Shown piece after piece: positions 17,408-27,060 of a stretch of DNA of 64,000 nt. Every line of letters starts with the position of its first letter. Position 1 is the first letter of the stretch. The position numbers were made by a program, and so were the translations under genes. Location: assembly GCA_947451525.1 (NCBI GenBank), contig CANFZM010000015.1:1-64000 (forward strand). The letters are read 5' to 3'. This DNA is from Flavobacteriaceae bacterium (lineage in GTDB: Bacteria; Bacteroidota; Bacteroidia; Flavobacteriales; Flavobacteriaceae). The notes below the pieces were generated by a model that saw nothing but the letters and a program-made list of their open reading frames with translations, made no database searches and had not been told where the DNA came from.

Positions 17408-19297
17408 ATGGAAGAAAAGAAGTTTGACAAAAATTCAATAATTGGCTTTGGTTTAATTTTCCTCATCGTGATGTGGATGATGTACAACAGTCAAAAAACA
17501 TCTCAAAAAGAACAAGCCGAGAAAGCTAAACAAGCGCAAATAGACAAAATCAATAAAGCGAAGGAAGTTGCTACTAAAGAAATAACTTCCGTTGCAGTAG
17601 ATACTACGGTTAACGATACTTTGAAATTGCAAAAATTGCAAGGTGCTTTGGGTGGTTTTGCTTATTCTGCAACTTTACCGTCTGCAAAAGAAGGTTATAC
17701 AGTTTTAGAAAATGATCTTGTAAAATTGACAATTGCTAATAAAGGTGGTTATATTTCGGAAGCAATTCTAAAAAAATACGAAAAGTTTAGCAAAGGTTCT
17801 GGGCAATTAGTTGAATTGATTAAAAATAACAATGCTAATTTTAATCTGGCATTGCAAACAAAAGATAACCGCGTTTTAAATACGAAAGACTTATTTTTTG
17901 AACCAACATTCAAACAAGTTGGTGAAAATAAAGTGTTGTCTATGAAGTTGAAAACAGGACCTACTACTTATTTGGAATACAACTATACGTTGAAACCAAA
18001 TAATTATATGGTAGATTTTGACCTGCGTTCACAAGGGTTAAGCACAACATTAAATACTACAAAACCTACCGATTTAGAATGGGATTTGAAAACGTACAGA
18101 AACGAGAAAAGCGTTACTTATGAAAATCAAAATGCCGAAATTTATTTCGAATACGAAGATGGAAAAATCGATTATGTAGGACGTAAGGAAGAAACTCCTT
18201 CTAAGACTTCGTTTATTGCCTACAAACAACATTTTTTCTCTTCTATTTTAATGACTAACACACCATTTGAAACTACTAAAATCCACTCAGAAAATTTAGT
18301 TAATGACGTTAAAATAGATACGGTTTTTACAAAACAATTCAAATCTACTTTACCACTTGCTTATAGAAATGGCGAATTAGATTATAAAATGAATTGGTAT
18401 TTTGGACCAACCGATTATAAAACATTAAACTCCATTGGAGGTAAAAATCTAGATAAGATTATTCCTTTAGGTTGGGGTATTTTTGGATGGATTAATAGAT
18501 TTATTTTCATCCCATTATTTGGTTTCTTAGGAGGCTTCATGCCTTACGGATGGGCAATTATCGTATTTACTATATTGATAAAAATTGCCATGTCGCCAAT
18601 TACTTTTAAATCGTTCCTGTCACAAGCCAAGATGAAAGTATTGCGTCCTGAAATTACCGAATTAGGAGAGAAATATCCAAAAGATGCGGTAAAAAAACAA
18701 CAAGAAACGATGAAATTATACAATAAAGCCGGAGTAAATCCGATGGCTGGTTGTATTCCTGCATTAATTCAGATGCCATTCTTAATGGCTTCTTTTCGAT
18801 TCTTTCCATCGGCTTTTGAGTTACGTCAAAAAAGTTTCCTTTGGGCAGACGATTTATCTTCTTTTGACCAAGTCATTAAATTACCATTTAACATTCCGTT
18901 GTATGGAGATCATATTAGTTTGTTTCCAATTTTGGCAGCAATCGCAATTTTCTTCTATATGAAAATGACTTCTGGTGATAATCAAATGGCACAACCACAA
19001 CAAGAAGGTATGCCGGATATGACTAAGATGATGAAAATGATGATTTACATTTCACCGATAATGATGTTGATTTTCTTTAATAGTTACGGTTCTGGATTGA
19101 GTTTGTACAACTTTATGTCCAACTTAATTACTATCGGAATCATGTTAGTTATCAAGAAATACTTTATCGACAGCGATAAAATTCATGCTAAAATCCAAGA
19201 AAACAAAACCAAACCAGTTAAGGAAGGTAAGTTTCAAAAGAAACTTCGTGAAGTAATGGAACAGGCTGAAGAACAAAAAACAAAAGGAAAAAAATAA
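17408..19297 (+). CDS. yidC: Membrane protein insertase YidC
   Basis: A 629-aa inner-membrane protein that inserts and folds membrane proteins with or without SecYEG. It has the Gram-negative layout: an N-terminal anchor (residues 12-25), a large periplasmic beta domain (about 70-350), then the conserved 60KD_IMP core with membrane segments at about 358-395, the G-V-N-P-M-A-G-C-I-P-A-L-I-Q-M-P block, and two more near 505 and 545. The C-terminal tail is lysine-rich and suited to ribosome contact. It follows pyrG and is closed by a terminator-like hairpin. Confidence 0.97.
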   Translation: MEEKKFDKNSIIGFGLIFLIVMWMMYNSQKTSQKEQAEKAKQAQIDKINKAKEVATKEITSVAVDTTVNDTLKLQKLQGALGGFAYSATLPSAKEGYTVLENDLVKLTIANKGGYISEAILKKYEKFSKGSGQLVELIKNNNANFNLALQTKDNRVLNTKDLFFEPTFKQVGENKVLSMKLKTGPTTYLEYNYTLKPNNYMVDFDLRSQGLSTTLNTTKPTDLEWDLKTYRNEKSVTYENQNAEIYFEYEDGKIDYVGRKEETPSKTSFIAYKQHFFSSILMTNTPFETTKIHSENLVNDVKIDTVFTKQFKSTLPLAYRNGELDYKMNWYFGPTDYKTLNSIGGKNLDKIIPLGWGIFGWINRFIFIPLFGFLGGFMPYGWAIIVFTILIKIAMSPITFKSFLSQAKMKVLRPEITELGEKYPKDAVKKQQETMKLYNKAGVNPMAGCIPALIQMPFLMASFRFFPSAFELRQKSFLWADDLSSFDQVIKLPFNIPLYGDHISLFPILAAIAIFFYMKMTSGDNQMAQPQQEGMPDMTKMMKMMIYISPIMMLIFFNSYGSGLSLYNFMSNLITIGIMLVIKKYFIDSDKIHAKIQENKTKPVKEGKFQKKLREVMEQAEEQKTKGKK

Positions 19298-19301
19298 GAA
19301 G

Positions 19302-19333
19302 TAAAGCCGTCAGTAATGATGGCTTTTTTCTCT
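19302..19333 (+). terminator. Terminator after yidC
   Basis: AAGCCGTCA and TGATGGCTT form a stem with one G-T wobble around a tiny loop, followed by a run of six T and a CT-rich tail. Position directly after the yidC stop fits an intrinsic terminator. Confidence 0.65.
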
Positions 19334-19399
19334 TTAAAATAGATTTGTTATACTAAAAAGGCAAAATTTAAGTTATACTAGTTAGTAAAATTAAAACAC

Positions 19400-20107
19400 A
19401 TGAAATATTTAGTTATTATATTATTTTTTACCACTTCGCTTTTTGCACAAGTAAATAACCAATTGGATGCCAATGGGAAAAAGCAAGGTGTTTGGAAAGG
19501 TGTCTACGAACAATCTAAAAGACCGCGTTATGAAGGTGCTTTCGAGCACGGAAAAGAAGTTGGAATGTTTAAATTTTTTGATGATACCAGCGTCGGAACT
19601 CTAATTGCAACACGAGAATTCAATCCGAAAGACAATTCGTGTTATTCTATTTTTTATAATCAAAAAGGAAATAAAGTAAGCGAAGGCAAGTTGGTAAACA
19701 AACTTTACGTAGGCGAATGGAAATACTACCATGAAGATTCTCCTTTAGTAATGACTTCCGAAAATTATGCAAAAGGCAAATTAAATGGCTTGCGAAAAGT
19801 GACTTATCCAAGCGGTAAAATTGCCGAAGAGGCCTATTATAAAAACGGAAAAAAAGAAGGTTCGTATAAAAAATATACCGAAAGCGGAATTGTTTTAGAA
19901 GAAAGCCTTTACAAAAACGGAGAATTTGAAGGTCTTGCTATTTTTAGAGGTCCAGATAATGTAGTGGTTGCCAAAGGAATATTTGTTAAAGGAAAAAAGG
20001 AAGGCATTTGGGAATTCAATACCAATGGAAAAATCACCAAAGAAAATATGACCACTAAAAAGGTTCGTAAATTTGTAAAAAAAGAAATCACTAGGGAAGA
20101 AGAATAG
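19400..20107 (+). CDS. Secreted MORN-repeat protein
   Basis: A 235-aa protein with a signal peptide ending near SLFAQ and five or more MORN-like repeats of about 23 residues (for example YEGAFEHGKEVGMFKFF and SGKIAEEAYYKNGKKEGSYK). Such proteins are common in Bacteroidota and are often annotated as YwqK-family antitoxin-like, though no toxin partner is near. They form elongated beta sheets, probably in the periplasm or at the outer membrane. The lysine-rich C-terminus is atypical for an exported tail. Function is unknown. Confidence 0.75.
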   Translation: MKYLVIILFFTTSLFAQVNNQLDANGKKQGVWKGVYEQSKRPRYEGAFEHGKEVGMFKFFDDTSVGTLIATREFNPKDNSCYSIFYNQKGNKVSEGKLVNKLYVGEWKYYHEDSPLVMTSENYAKGKLNGLRKVTYPSGKIAEEAYYKNGKKEGSYKKYTESGIVLEESLYKNGEFEGLAIFRGPDNVVVAKGIFVKGKKEGIWEFNTNGKITKENMTTKKVRKFVKKEITREEE

Positions 20108-20131
20108 TTCCCAAATAAATAAAATTTACTT

Positions 20132-20171
20132 AAGTATATGTTTTAACAATTAAAGCATATACTTTTTTTTA
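20132..20171 (+). terminator. Terminator after the MORN-repeat gene
   Basis: AAGTATATG (20132-20140) pairs perfectly with CATATACTT (20156-20164), and an eight-base T run follows. It lies 25 bp after the stop codon of the MORN-repeat gene. Confidence 0.75.
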
Positions 20172-20209
20172 TTATTTGATGTAAATTTGTCCTTCAAAAT
20201 AGTTGTCAA

Positions 20210-21397
20210 ATGAAACGTGTTGTAGTAGGACTTTCTGGTGGTGTAGATTCTAGCGTTGCGGCCTATCTGTTAAAAGAACAAGGCTACGAGGTTATTGGGC
20301 TTTTTATGAAAAATTGGCACGATGATTCGGTTACAATTTCTAATGAATGTCCTTGGCTAGAAGACAGTAACGACGCGCTTTTAGTTGCAGAAAAACTGGG
20401 TATTCCTTTTCAAACCGTTGATTTAAGTGAGCAATACAAAGAAAAAATTGTAGATTATATGTTTCACGAATACGAGAAAGGACGAACGCCTAATCCCGAT
20501 GTGTTGTGTAATCGCGAAATTAAGTTTGATGTTTTCATGAAAATTGCTTTAAGTCTTGGTGCCGATTACGTTGCCACAGGACATTATTGCCGAAAAGGAG
20601 AAATTGAAAACGATGGAAATACTACATTTCAATTACTTGCAGGAAAAGACGATAACAAAGACCAATCCTATTTTTTATGCCAATTATCACAAGAACAATT
20701 GGCTAAAGCATTATTTCCTATTGGCGAATTAACCAAGCCAGAAGTACGAGAAATTGCTGCTAAAATGGAATTGGTTACAGCCGAAAAGAAAGACTCACAA
20801 GGGCTTTGTTTTATAGGAAAAGTAAGACTTCCCGAGTTTTTACAACAACAATTAAAACCTAAAGAAGGGTTGATTTTTGAAGTTCCTGCAAACAGCGATA
20901 TATACAATCAAGTTAGACCTACTTTTAATTCGAAAGAGGAAGAATTAATTTTCGAATCTACTCCAATTGCATATACTCCAGCAACGGGTAAAGTAGTTGG
21001 AAAGCACCAAGGTGCGCATTATTTCACCATTGGGCAACGCAAAGGATTGAACGTTGGCGGAACCAAAGAAGCCTTGTTTATTATCTCTACAAATGTGGTT
21101 ACTAATGAAATTTACACTGGTCAAGGGCATGCCCATCCTGGTTTATTTCAAAAAGCATTGCGGGTACAAAATTCAGAAATCCATTGGATACGCACCGATT
21201 TAAAACTAGAAAACGGGCAATCCATGGAAGTTATGGCACGCATTCGATACCGACAAGAATTACAAAAAGCAACGCTATATCAGTTTGAAAGCGGTTTGTA
21301 TGTTTCTTTTGAGCAACCCCAATCGGCAATCACCCAAGGGCAATTCGTGGCTTGGAATATTGGAGAAGAATTAGTTGGTTCGGGAGTAATTTCGTAA
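20210..21397 (+). CDS. mnmA: tRNA-specific 2-thiouridylase MnmA
   Basis: A 395-aa enzyme that installs sulphur at C2 of the wobble uridine in Lys, Glu and Gln tRNAs. The PP-loop GLSGGVDSS is at residues 7-15. The catalytic pair is Cys100 in [11 protein letters not shown] and Cys200 in S-Q-G-L-C-F-I-G-K. The C-terminal half has the family beta domains (T-I-G-Q-R-K-G-L near 275). A -7-like TAAATTTG lies at 20182-20189. The gene is preceded by a terminator and seems to start its own transcript. Confidence 0.97.
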   Translation: MKRVVVGLSGGVDSSVAAYLLKEQGYEVIGLFMKNWHDDSVTISNECPWLEDSNDALLVAEKLGIPFQTVDLSEQYKEKIVDYMFHEYEKGRTPNPDVLCNREIKFDVFMKIALSLGADYVATGHYCRKGEIENDGNTTFQLLAGKDDNKDQSYFLCQLSQEQLAKALFPIGELTKPEVREIAAKMELVTAEKKDSQGLCFIGKVRLPEFLQQQLKPKEGLIFEVPANSDIYNQVRPTFNSKEEELIFESTPIAYTPATGKVVGKHQGAHYFTIGQRKGLNVGGTKEALFIISTNVVTNEIYTGQGHAHPGLFQKALRVQNSEIHWIRTDLKLENGQSMEVMARIRYRQELQKATLYQFESGLYVSFEQPQSAITQGQFVAWNIGEELVGSGVIS

Positions 21398-21423
21398 TTT
21401 GGTACTTCTTAAAATAAAAAACT

Positions 21424-23031
21424 ATGAAGAAATATTTACTCATCCTTACTTTTTTAGTTACGTATGTCTCTTTTTCGCAACAAGATGCTTGGGTATATTT
21501 TAATAATAAACCCAACGCGGCTGCATTTTTCAGCAACCCATTATCCGAACTTTCGCAAAGAGCCCTTGATAGAAGAACCGCACAAAATATTGCATTGGTT
21601 CTTAATGACGCACCTTTAGAAGCGAGTTATGTTTCTCAAATTACCGCTGCAACTGGAATCACAGTAAAAGCACGATCCAAGTGGTTGAACTGCCTTCACA
21701 TTCGCGGAAGCGTTACCGATATTCAGGCTTTGTTGGCGTTTCCTTTTGTGAATCACGTTCATTTTGCAGATAATTCTTTAAATGCTAAAATGGCAGTTCT
21801 ACCAACTATTGTTCCTGTGAATAAGCAACTGGATGTTCAAGTGAATTTTAATTACGGTACTTCTGCTAATCAAATTCAAATGCTTAACGGACATTTATTA
21901 CACCAAGCAAATTACACCGGAACCGGAAAAATTATTGCAGTTTTGGATGCCGGTTTTCCTAATGTAAATACCATTGCTCCGTTCCAACGATTGAGAGATA
22001 ACAATCAAATTTTGGGTGGCTTTGATTATGTAAATCAATCGACCAATTTTTATTCAGGTTTTGATCATGGTACGATGGTGCTTTCAACCATGGGAGGCTA
22101 TGTAGATGGGCAACTAGTTGGTACTGCGCCGGATGCAAAATATTATTTATACATTACCGAAGATGTTGCTTCCGAAAATCCTGTAGAAGAAAGCAATTGG
22201 GTAGAAGCAGCCGAGCAAGCCGATAGAGTTGGAGTAGATATTATCACCACTTCATTAGGTTATTTTGCTTTTGATAATCCCAATTATGGGCATACCTATT
22301 CGGATATGACCGGAAACAGTGCCTTTGCTTCTCAGGGTGCAAACATTGCATTTACCAAAGGAATTATCGTTCTAGCCAGTGCGGGGAATGAAGGAAACAC
22401 CTCTGAACCTCATGTTGGAGTTCCTGCAGAAGCCAATAATGTTTTAGCAATTGGGGCCGTAAAAGCAGATAGAACGTATGCTTCATTTAGTTCTATAGGA
22501 CCGAGTTTTGATGGAAGAATAAAGCCAGATGTTATGGCGCAAGGACAAAGTTCGATATTATCTAACACTTCAGGAAATATTGTTGCAGCAAGTGGAACTT
22601 CTTTTTCTTGTCCAATTATGGCAGGAATGATTGCCTGTCTTTGGCAAGCGGTTCCAAATCTAACCAACCAACAACTTATTGATGTCTACAAACAATCTTG
22701 TGATAGATTTTTAACCCCAGATAATCAATATGGTTATGGAATTCCCAATTTTCAATTGGCATTGAATACTGCTTTATCTGTAAATCAAAATGAAATTCAT
22801 TCCTTTGTTTTATTTCCAAATCCCACAAGTAATTCTGTTTCTATATCTTTTCCAAATAATTATACCAATGCTACTGTCTATTTTTACAATACATTAGGAC
22901 AGGTTTTAATAGAAAAAACTATTTCTACTTCGGTATCAAATGTTTCTTTAGAGGCCTTAAATTCGGGAGTATATTTTTATAAAATAGAAAGTAATTCCTT
23001 TACCCAATCCGGAAAAATAATTAAAGAATAA
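21424..23031 (+). CDS. Subtilase (S8) with type IX secretion sorting domain
   Basis: A 535-aa secreted serine protease. It has a signal peptide ending near VSFSQ and an inhibitor-like pro-region to about residue 140. The catalytic domain carries Asp in A-V-L-D-A-G (about 177), His in D-H-G-T-M-V (about 215) and Ser in S-G-T-S-F-S-C-P (about 391). The last 75 residues (FPNPTSNSVSISF to GKIIKE) are a type A C-terminal sorting domain for the type IX secretion system, so the enzyme is exported across the outer membrane. The stop overlaps the next start by one base (TAATG). Confidence 0.93.
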   Translation: MKKYLLILTFLVTYVSFSQQDAWVYFNNKPNAAAFFSNPLSELSQRALDRRTAQNIALVLNDAPLEASYVSQITAATGITVKARSKWLNCLHIRGSVTDIQALLAFPFVNHVHFADNSLNAKMAVLPTIVPVNKQLDVQVNFNYGTSANQIQMLNGHLLHQANYTGTGKIIAVLDAGFPNVNTIAPFQRLRDNNQILGGFDYVNQSTNFYSGFDHGTMVLSTMGGYVDGQLVGTAPDAKYYLYITEDVASENPVEESNWVEAAEQADRVGVDIITTSLGYFAFDNPNYGHTYSDMTGNSAFASQGANIAFTKGIIVLASAGNEGNTSEPHVGVPAEANNVLAIGAVKADRTYASFSSIGPSFDGRIKPDVMAQGQSSILSNTSGNIVAASGTSFSCPIMAGMIACLWQAVPNLTNQQLIDVYKQSCDRFLTPDNQYGYGIPNFQLALNTALSVNQNEIHSFVLFPNPTSNSVSISFPNNYTNATVYFYNTLGQVLIEKTISTSVSNVSLEALNSGVYFYKIESNSFTQSGKIIKE

Positions 23032-23987
23032 TGAACCGAATCACCCAACTTTTCAATATTAAATACCCAATTATTCAAGGTGGAATGATTTGGAATAGTG
23101 GTTATAAATTAGCAAGCGCCGTTAGCAATAGCGGTGGTTTAGGATTAATAGGTGCTGGTTCAATGTATCCGGATGTTTTGCGAGAACACATTCAAAAATG
23201 TAAGAAAGCAACCGACAAACCTTTTGGAGTGAATGTTCCTATGTTGTATCCAAATGTTCAAGAAATCATGGATATTATTGTAGAAGAAGGGGTAAAAATT
23301 GTTTTTACTTCTGCAGGAAATCCGAAAACGTGGACTACTTTTTTGAAGGAAAAAGGAATCACTGTGGTGCATGTGGTAAGCAGTTCTAAATTTGCTTTAA
23401 AAGCACAAGAGGCTGGGGTAGATGCAGTCGTAGCCGAAGGTTTTGAAGCAGGTGGTCACAACGGAAGAGAAGAAACTACTACCTTAACTTTGATTCCGAT
23501 GGTAAAAGAAAACATAAGCATACCATTAATTGCCGCAGGCGGAATTGCCACCGGACGCGGTATGTTGGCAGCGATGGTTCTTGGTGCCGATGGCGTGCAA
23601 ATGGGAAGTCGTTTTGTGGCTTCTACCGAAAGTTCGGCACACGATAATTTCAAGAAAACAGTAATTGAAACCGAAGAGGGAGGCACACTTTTGACTTTAA
23701 AAGAATTAGCCCCTGTTCGATTAATTAAAAATAAATTCTTTGCAGATGTTCAGGAATTATATACTAAATGTCCTTCTAAAGAAGATCTAGAAAATTTATT
23801 AGGAAAACGCAGAGCCAAACGAGGCATGTTTGAAGGCGATTTAGTAGAAGGTGAATTAGAAATCGGACAAATTGCTGGATTAATTCACGATATTAAACCC
23901 GTTGATGCTATTATAAATGAAATTATTGCCGAATTTGAATTGGCAAAAAAAGAAGTTAATTCGTACACTTTTGAAGTCATTTCTTAA
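23031..23987 (+). CDS. Nitronate monooxygenase-like flavoprotein
   Basis: A 318-aa FMN-dependent TIM-barrel protein of the NPD/nitronate monooxygenase (2-nitropropane dioxygenase) family. FabK-type enoyl-ACP reductases share the fold. Visible family blocks are I-I-Q-G-G-M near residue 15, G-G-L-G-L-I-G-A-G, E-G-F-E-A-G-G-H-N-G (about 135, with the catalytic His) and A-A-G-G-I-A-T-G-R-G with G-A-D-G-V-Q-M-G-S-R (FMN phosphate site). The true substrate cannot be decided. The ATG overlaps the stop of the subtilase, so the two are translationally coupled, an odd pairing without an obvious pathway link. Confidence 0.88.
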   Translation: MNRITQLFNIKYPIIQGGMIWNSGYKLASAVSNSGGLGLIGAGSMYPDVLREHIQKCKKATDKPFGVNVPMLYPNVQEIMDIIVEEGVKIVFTSAGNPKTWTTFLKEKGITVVHVVSSSKFALKAQEAGVDAVVAEGFEAGGHNGREETTTLTLIPMVKENISIPLIAAGGIATGRGMLAAMVLGADGVQMGSRFVASTESSAHDNFKKTVIETEEGGTLLTLKELAPVRLIKNKFFADVQELYTKCPSKEDLENLLGKRRAKRGMFEGDLVEGELEIGQIAGLIHDIKPVDAIINEIIAEFELAKKEVNSYTFEVIS

Positions 23988-24045
23988 CGGTTTCTTATTA
24001 CTGCTATATTTTCAAAATTCTTAATTTTGTAAAAATAAAATTTCC

Positions 24046-25656
24046 ATGAAAAAAATACTTTGCTTATTCGTTTTTACTTTCGTTTTCCAACTTCAAGCAC
24101 AAGAACGACCTAAATTAGTGGTCGGAATTGTAGTAGATCAAATGAAAATGGAATATTTATATCGTTTTAATAATGATTTTTCAAATGATGGATTCAAGCG
24201 GTTAATGAATAATGGTTATGTTTTTCAAAATGTAAATTACAATTACATGCCAACCTATACAGGTCCTGGGCATGCCTCTATTTATACAGGAACCACTCCT
24301 GCAACCCACGGAATTGTAGGTAACGAATGGTTTAGTAGAAAACAAGGCAAAGACCGTTATTGCACCGACGATGCTTCGGTGAAAACAATTGGCGATGGCA
24401 CAAAAGCAGAAGGGGAGATGTCACCTAAAAACCTTTTATCTACTACTATCACTGATGAATTGCGTTTGGCTACCAATTTCAAAGGGAAAGTAATCGGTAT
24501 GAGTTTGAAAGACAGAGGAGCAATTTTACCTGCAGGACATTTTGCCAATTGGGCATTTTGGTATAGCAAAACTGGCGCTTTTATTTCGAGTACTTTTTAT
24601 GGCGAAAAATTACCAGATTGGGTTACTGATTTCAACAATGAAAAACATTTTATGCCTTATGTTATTAAAGGTTGGGATTTATTAAAACCAGTAGCAACTT
24701 ACGATGAAAGTCTTGCAGACGATAATGCTTATGAAGGGAAATTAAATGGTGCTAAACCCGTTTTTCCTTATAATTTAAAAGAAATGTTCGATAAAAACGA
24801 TGCCGGAATTATTCGTGCAACGCCTTTCGGAAATGATTTGTTGGAAGAATTTGCTAAAAAAGCCATCGAAAAAGAAGAACTAGGAAAAGATGCCATTACT
24901 GATTTTTTAACGGTAAGTTTTTCATCAACCGATTATGTTGGTCATAATTTAGGACCTCGTTCCATGGAATTGCAAGATACTTATTTGCGTTTGGATTTGA
25001 CTATTGCCGATTTTTTAAATTATTTAGATAAAACCGTTGGTAAAGGAAATTACCTTATTTTCTTAACTGCCGATCATGCAGGTGCTGAAAATGCTAAGTT
25101 TTTACATGATAATAAATATAATGTTACCAATGTAGAGCCTAAAGAAATTGTAAAAGGTTTAAAGAAATTTTCTACGGATACTTTCGGAGAAGATTTAGTT
25201 TTGAATTATTCTAACTTTAATCTTTTTTTTAATAAAGAAATTATAAAAACTAAAGGATTGGAATTAGCAAAAGTGAAGCAAGCCTTTAAAGAGTATTTAA
25301 TGACCCAAGACCAAATAAAAAGAGTGTATACCGAAGAAGAAATTCTTGGTGCTACTGGAAATGATTTTTATTTAAATTGTATTGCCAAAGGTTATGACCC
25401 TTCTGAGGATGGTGATTTAGTTTTGCTAGACAAACCAGGTTATATAGAATATGGTCCAACAGGAACTTCCCACGGGACACCATATAGTTATGATACTCAT
25501 GTGCCATTGCTATTTTATGGTTGGAATATCCCAAAAGGGGAGACTCACGACCACAAAGATATCACACAAATAGCACCAACTTTAGCCCAAAAACTAAAGA
25601 TTACTTTTCCTAACGGAACCGAAAGTAAGGTATTGTTGGAGGTTTTGGATAAGTAG
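24046..25656 (+). CDS. pafA: PafA-type alkaline phosphatase
   Basis: A 536-aa exported phosphatase with a signal peptide ending near LQAQE. Residues line up with the Elizabethkingia PafA active site with an offset of seven: Thr72 in Y-T-G-P-G-H (nucleophile, T79), Asn93 in V-G-N-E-W-F (N100), and Lys155/Arg157 in S-L-K-D-R-G (K162/R164). A late D-H-A-G block and S-H-G-T-P-Y-S-Y-D-T-H supply zinc ligands. PafA hydrolyses phosphate monoesters and is the main Flavobacteria phosphatase, often active without phosphate starvation. A -7 element TAATTTTG is at 24022-24029. No Pho-box was recognised. Confidence 0.93.
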   Translation: MKKILCLFVFTFVFQLQAQERPKLVVGIVVDQMKMEYLYRFNNDFSNDGFKRLMNNGYVFQNVNYNYMPTYTGPGHASIYTGTTPATHGIVGNEWFSRKQGKDRYCTDDASVKTIGDGTKAEGEMSPKNLLSTTITDELRLATNFKGKVIGMSLKDRGAILPAGHFANWAFWYSKTGAFISSTFYGEKLPDWVTDFNNEKHFMPYVIKGWDLLKPVATYDESLADDNAYEGKLNGAKPVFPYNLKEMFDKNDAGIIRATPFGNDLLEEFAKKAIEKEELGKDAITDFLTVSFSSTDYVGHNLGPRSMELQDTYLRLDLTIADFLNYLDKTVGKGNYLIFLTADHAGAENAKFLHDNKYNVTNVEPKEIVKGLKKFSTDTFGEDLVLNYSNFNLFFNKEIIKTKGLELAKVKQAFKEYLMTQDQIKRVYTEEEILGATGNDFYLNCIAKGYDPSEDGDLVLLDKPGYIEYGPTGTSHGTPYSYDTHVPLLFYGWNIPKGETHDHKDITQIAPTLAQKLKITFPNGTESKVLLEVLDK

Positions 25657-25769
25657 TTTAAAAAAAATCTTGCAATTCTTGGCTTTTCTCTTCTTATCAT
25701 AAAACTTCTGTAGGTTTAATACTTGATTTATGGTTGGTTGTTATTGATTAATACTGTATTTTTCATTTC

Positions 25770-25825
25770 TTTTTTGGATGCTATTCCGAAAAAATATTAA
25801 CTTTTTTGGATTGTATTCCGAAAAA
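25770..25825. repeat. Two 24-nt palindromic direct repeats upstream of the AAA ATPase gene
   Basis: Copies at 25770-25793 and 25802-25825 differ at two central bases only. Each begins TTTTTTGGAT and ends TATTCCGAAAAA, so each is itself an imperfect inverted repeat. Their starts are 32 bp apart, close to three helical turns. The second copy overlaps the spacer between the -33 and -7 promoter elements. This is the arrangement expected of an operator pair. Confidence 0.7.
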
Positions 25826-25837
25826 GTTGTATTTTTG
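25806..25837 (+). promoter_or_regulatory. Promoter of the AAA ATPase gene
   Basis: TTG at 25806-25808, a 21-nt spacer and TATTTTTG at 25830-25837 match the Bacteroidota consensus (TTG, 17-23 nt, TAnnTTTG). The predicted start is about 12 bp before the ATG. The element overlaps the second 24-nt repeat. Confidence 0.6.
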
Positions 25838-25853
25838 ATAAAAAAAATAAAGA

Positions 25854-26984
25854 ATGATACTGCGTTTATTAGAAAAAAACATTACCGATAATCTGTATAA
25901 AAATAAAGTAATAATCCTTTTAGGAGCAAGACAAACGGGTAAAACAACAATGCTTAAAAAAATTGTTGCTAATTCGGATCAATCCATTTGGCTTAATGGC
26001 GATGAATATGATATTCAAGAATATTTTAAAAATGCCACTTCAACTAAACTTAAAGGACTTATTGGCAACCATAATCTTGTGGTAATTGATGAGGCACAAC
26101 GAATAGAAAATATTGGCTTGGGACTAAAACTTTTGCACGATTCCTTTCCGGAAATTCAAATTATTGCCACTGGTTCTTCGGCTTTTGAATTAAAAAATAA
26201 AACAAATGAACCTTTAACTGGTAGGAAATTCGAGTATCAATTATTTCCACTTTCTTTTTTTGAACTATCACAACATCATTCAGAGTTAATAGAAAAAAGA
26301 CATTTGCATTCTCGCTTGGTTTTTGGTTCTTATCCGGAAGTGATTAATAACCAAGGAAAAGAAATCGAAGTGTTAAAATTACTAGCGGATAGTTATCTTT
26401 TTAAAGATATTTTGATGTTAGATGCTATAAAAAAACCCGAAAAATTAATTAAATTACTTCAGGCATTAGCATTTCAAATTGGTTCGGAAGTATCTTATAA
26501 TGAAATAGGTAATTTAATAGGACTTGACAGTAAAACGGTAGAAAGTTATATTAACTTATTAGAAAAAGCATTTATTGTTTTTAAATTAAATTCATTGAGT
26601 AGAAACTTGCGCAATGAACTAAAACTATCTAAAAAAGTTTATTTTTATGATACAGGAATACGTAATGCGATTATAAATAATTTTCAAATTGCAGATACCA
26701 GGCAAGATATAGGTGCTTTGTTTGAAAATTATTTAATTGCGGAACGATTAAAATATAACGAATATAACAAGCGCTTTGTTAATCGGTTTTTTTGGCGTAC
26801 CAAAGAACAACAAGAAATTGATTATATCGAGGAATTTAATGGCAACTTATTTGCTTTTGAATTCAAATGGAATGCAGCCAAAAAAGCGACTTTCACTAAA
26901 ACATTTACTAATGCCTATCCAAGTACTCAAACCATGGTGATTACTAAAGATAACTATGAGGTGTTTTTAAAACAAGATTCATAA
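25854..26984 (+). CDS. AAA ATPase with DUF4143 domain
   Basis: A 376-aa protein of the AAA_14/DUF4143 family. Walker A is L-L-G-A-R-Q-T-G-K-T-T (residues 22-32), Walker B is L-V-V-I-D-E-A-Q-R (about 78-86), and a sensor T-G-S-S-A-F lies near 115. The C-terminal half has a winged-helix-like stretch followed by a nuclease-like fold in DUF4143 (I-D-Y-I-E-E-F and A-F-E-F-K-W). The family is patchily distributed in prokaryotes and has no settled function. The gene stands alone with its own promoter, palindromic repeats and terminator, consistent with horizontal acquisition and self-regulation. Confidence 0.85.
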   Translation: MILRLLEKNITDNLYKNKVIILLGARQTGKTTMLKKIVANSDQSIWLNGDEYDIQEYFKNATSTKLKGLIGNHNLVVIDEAQRIENIGLGLKLLHDSFPEIQIIATGSSAFELKNKTNEPLTGRKFEYQLFPLSFFELSQHHSELIEKRHLHSRLVFGSYPEVINNQGKEIEVLKLLADSYLFKDILMLDAIKKPEKLIKLLQALAFQIGSEVSYNEIGNLIGLDSKTVESYINLLEKAFIVFKLNSLSRNLRNELKLSKKVYFYDTGIRNAIINNFQIADTRQDIGALFENYLIAERLKYNEYNKRFVNRFFWRTKEQQEIDYIEEFNGNLFAFEFKWNAAKKATFTKTFTNAYPSTQTMVITKDNYEVFLKQDS

Positions 26985-27021
26985 AAAAATTCCACTAACA
27001 AAAATTAGTGGAATTTTTTTA
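26984..27021 (+). terminator. Terminator after the AAA ATPase gene
   Basis: A 15-bp perfect stem (AAAAAATTCCACTAA with TTAGTGGAATTTTTT) around a CAAAA loop overlaps the ATPase stop codon. Flanking A and T runs mean it could also stop transcription of lysA arriving from the right. Confidence 0.85.
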
Positions 27022-27060
27022 TAAAATAGAATTTGTGAAAATTCGTGTAATTCGTGGCTT

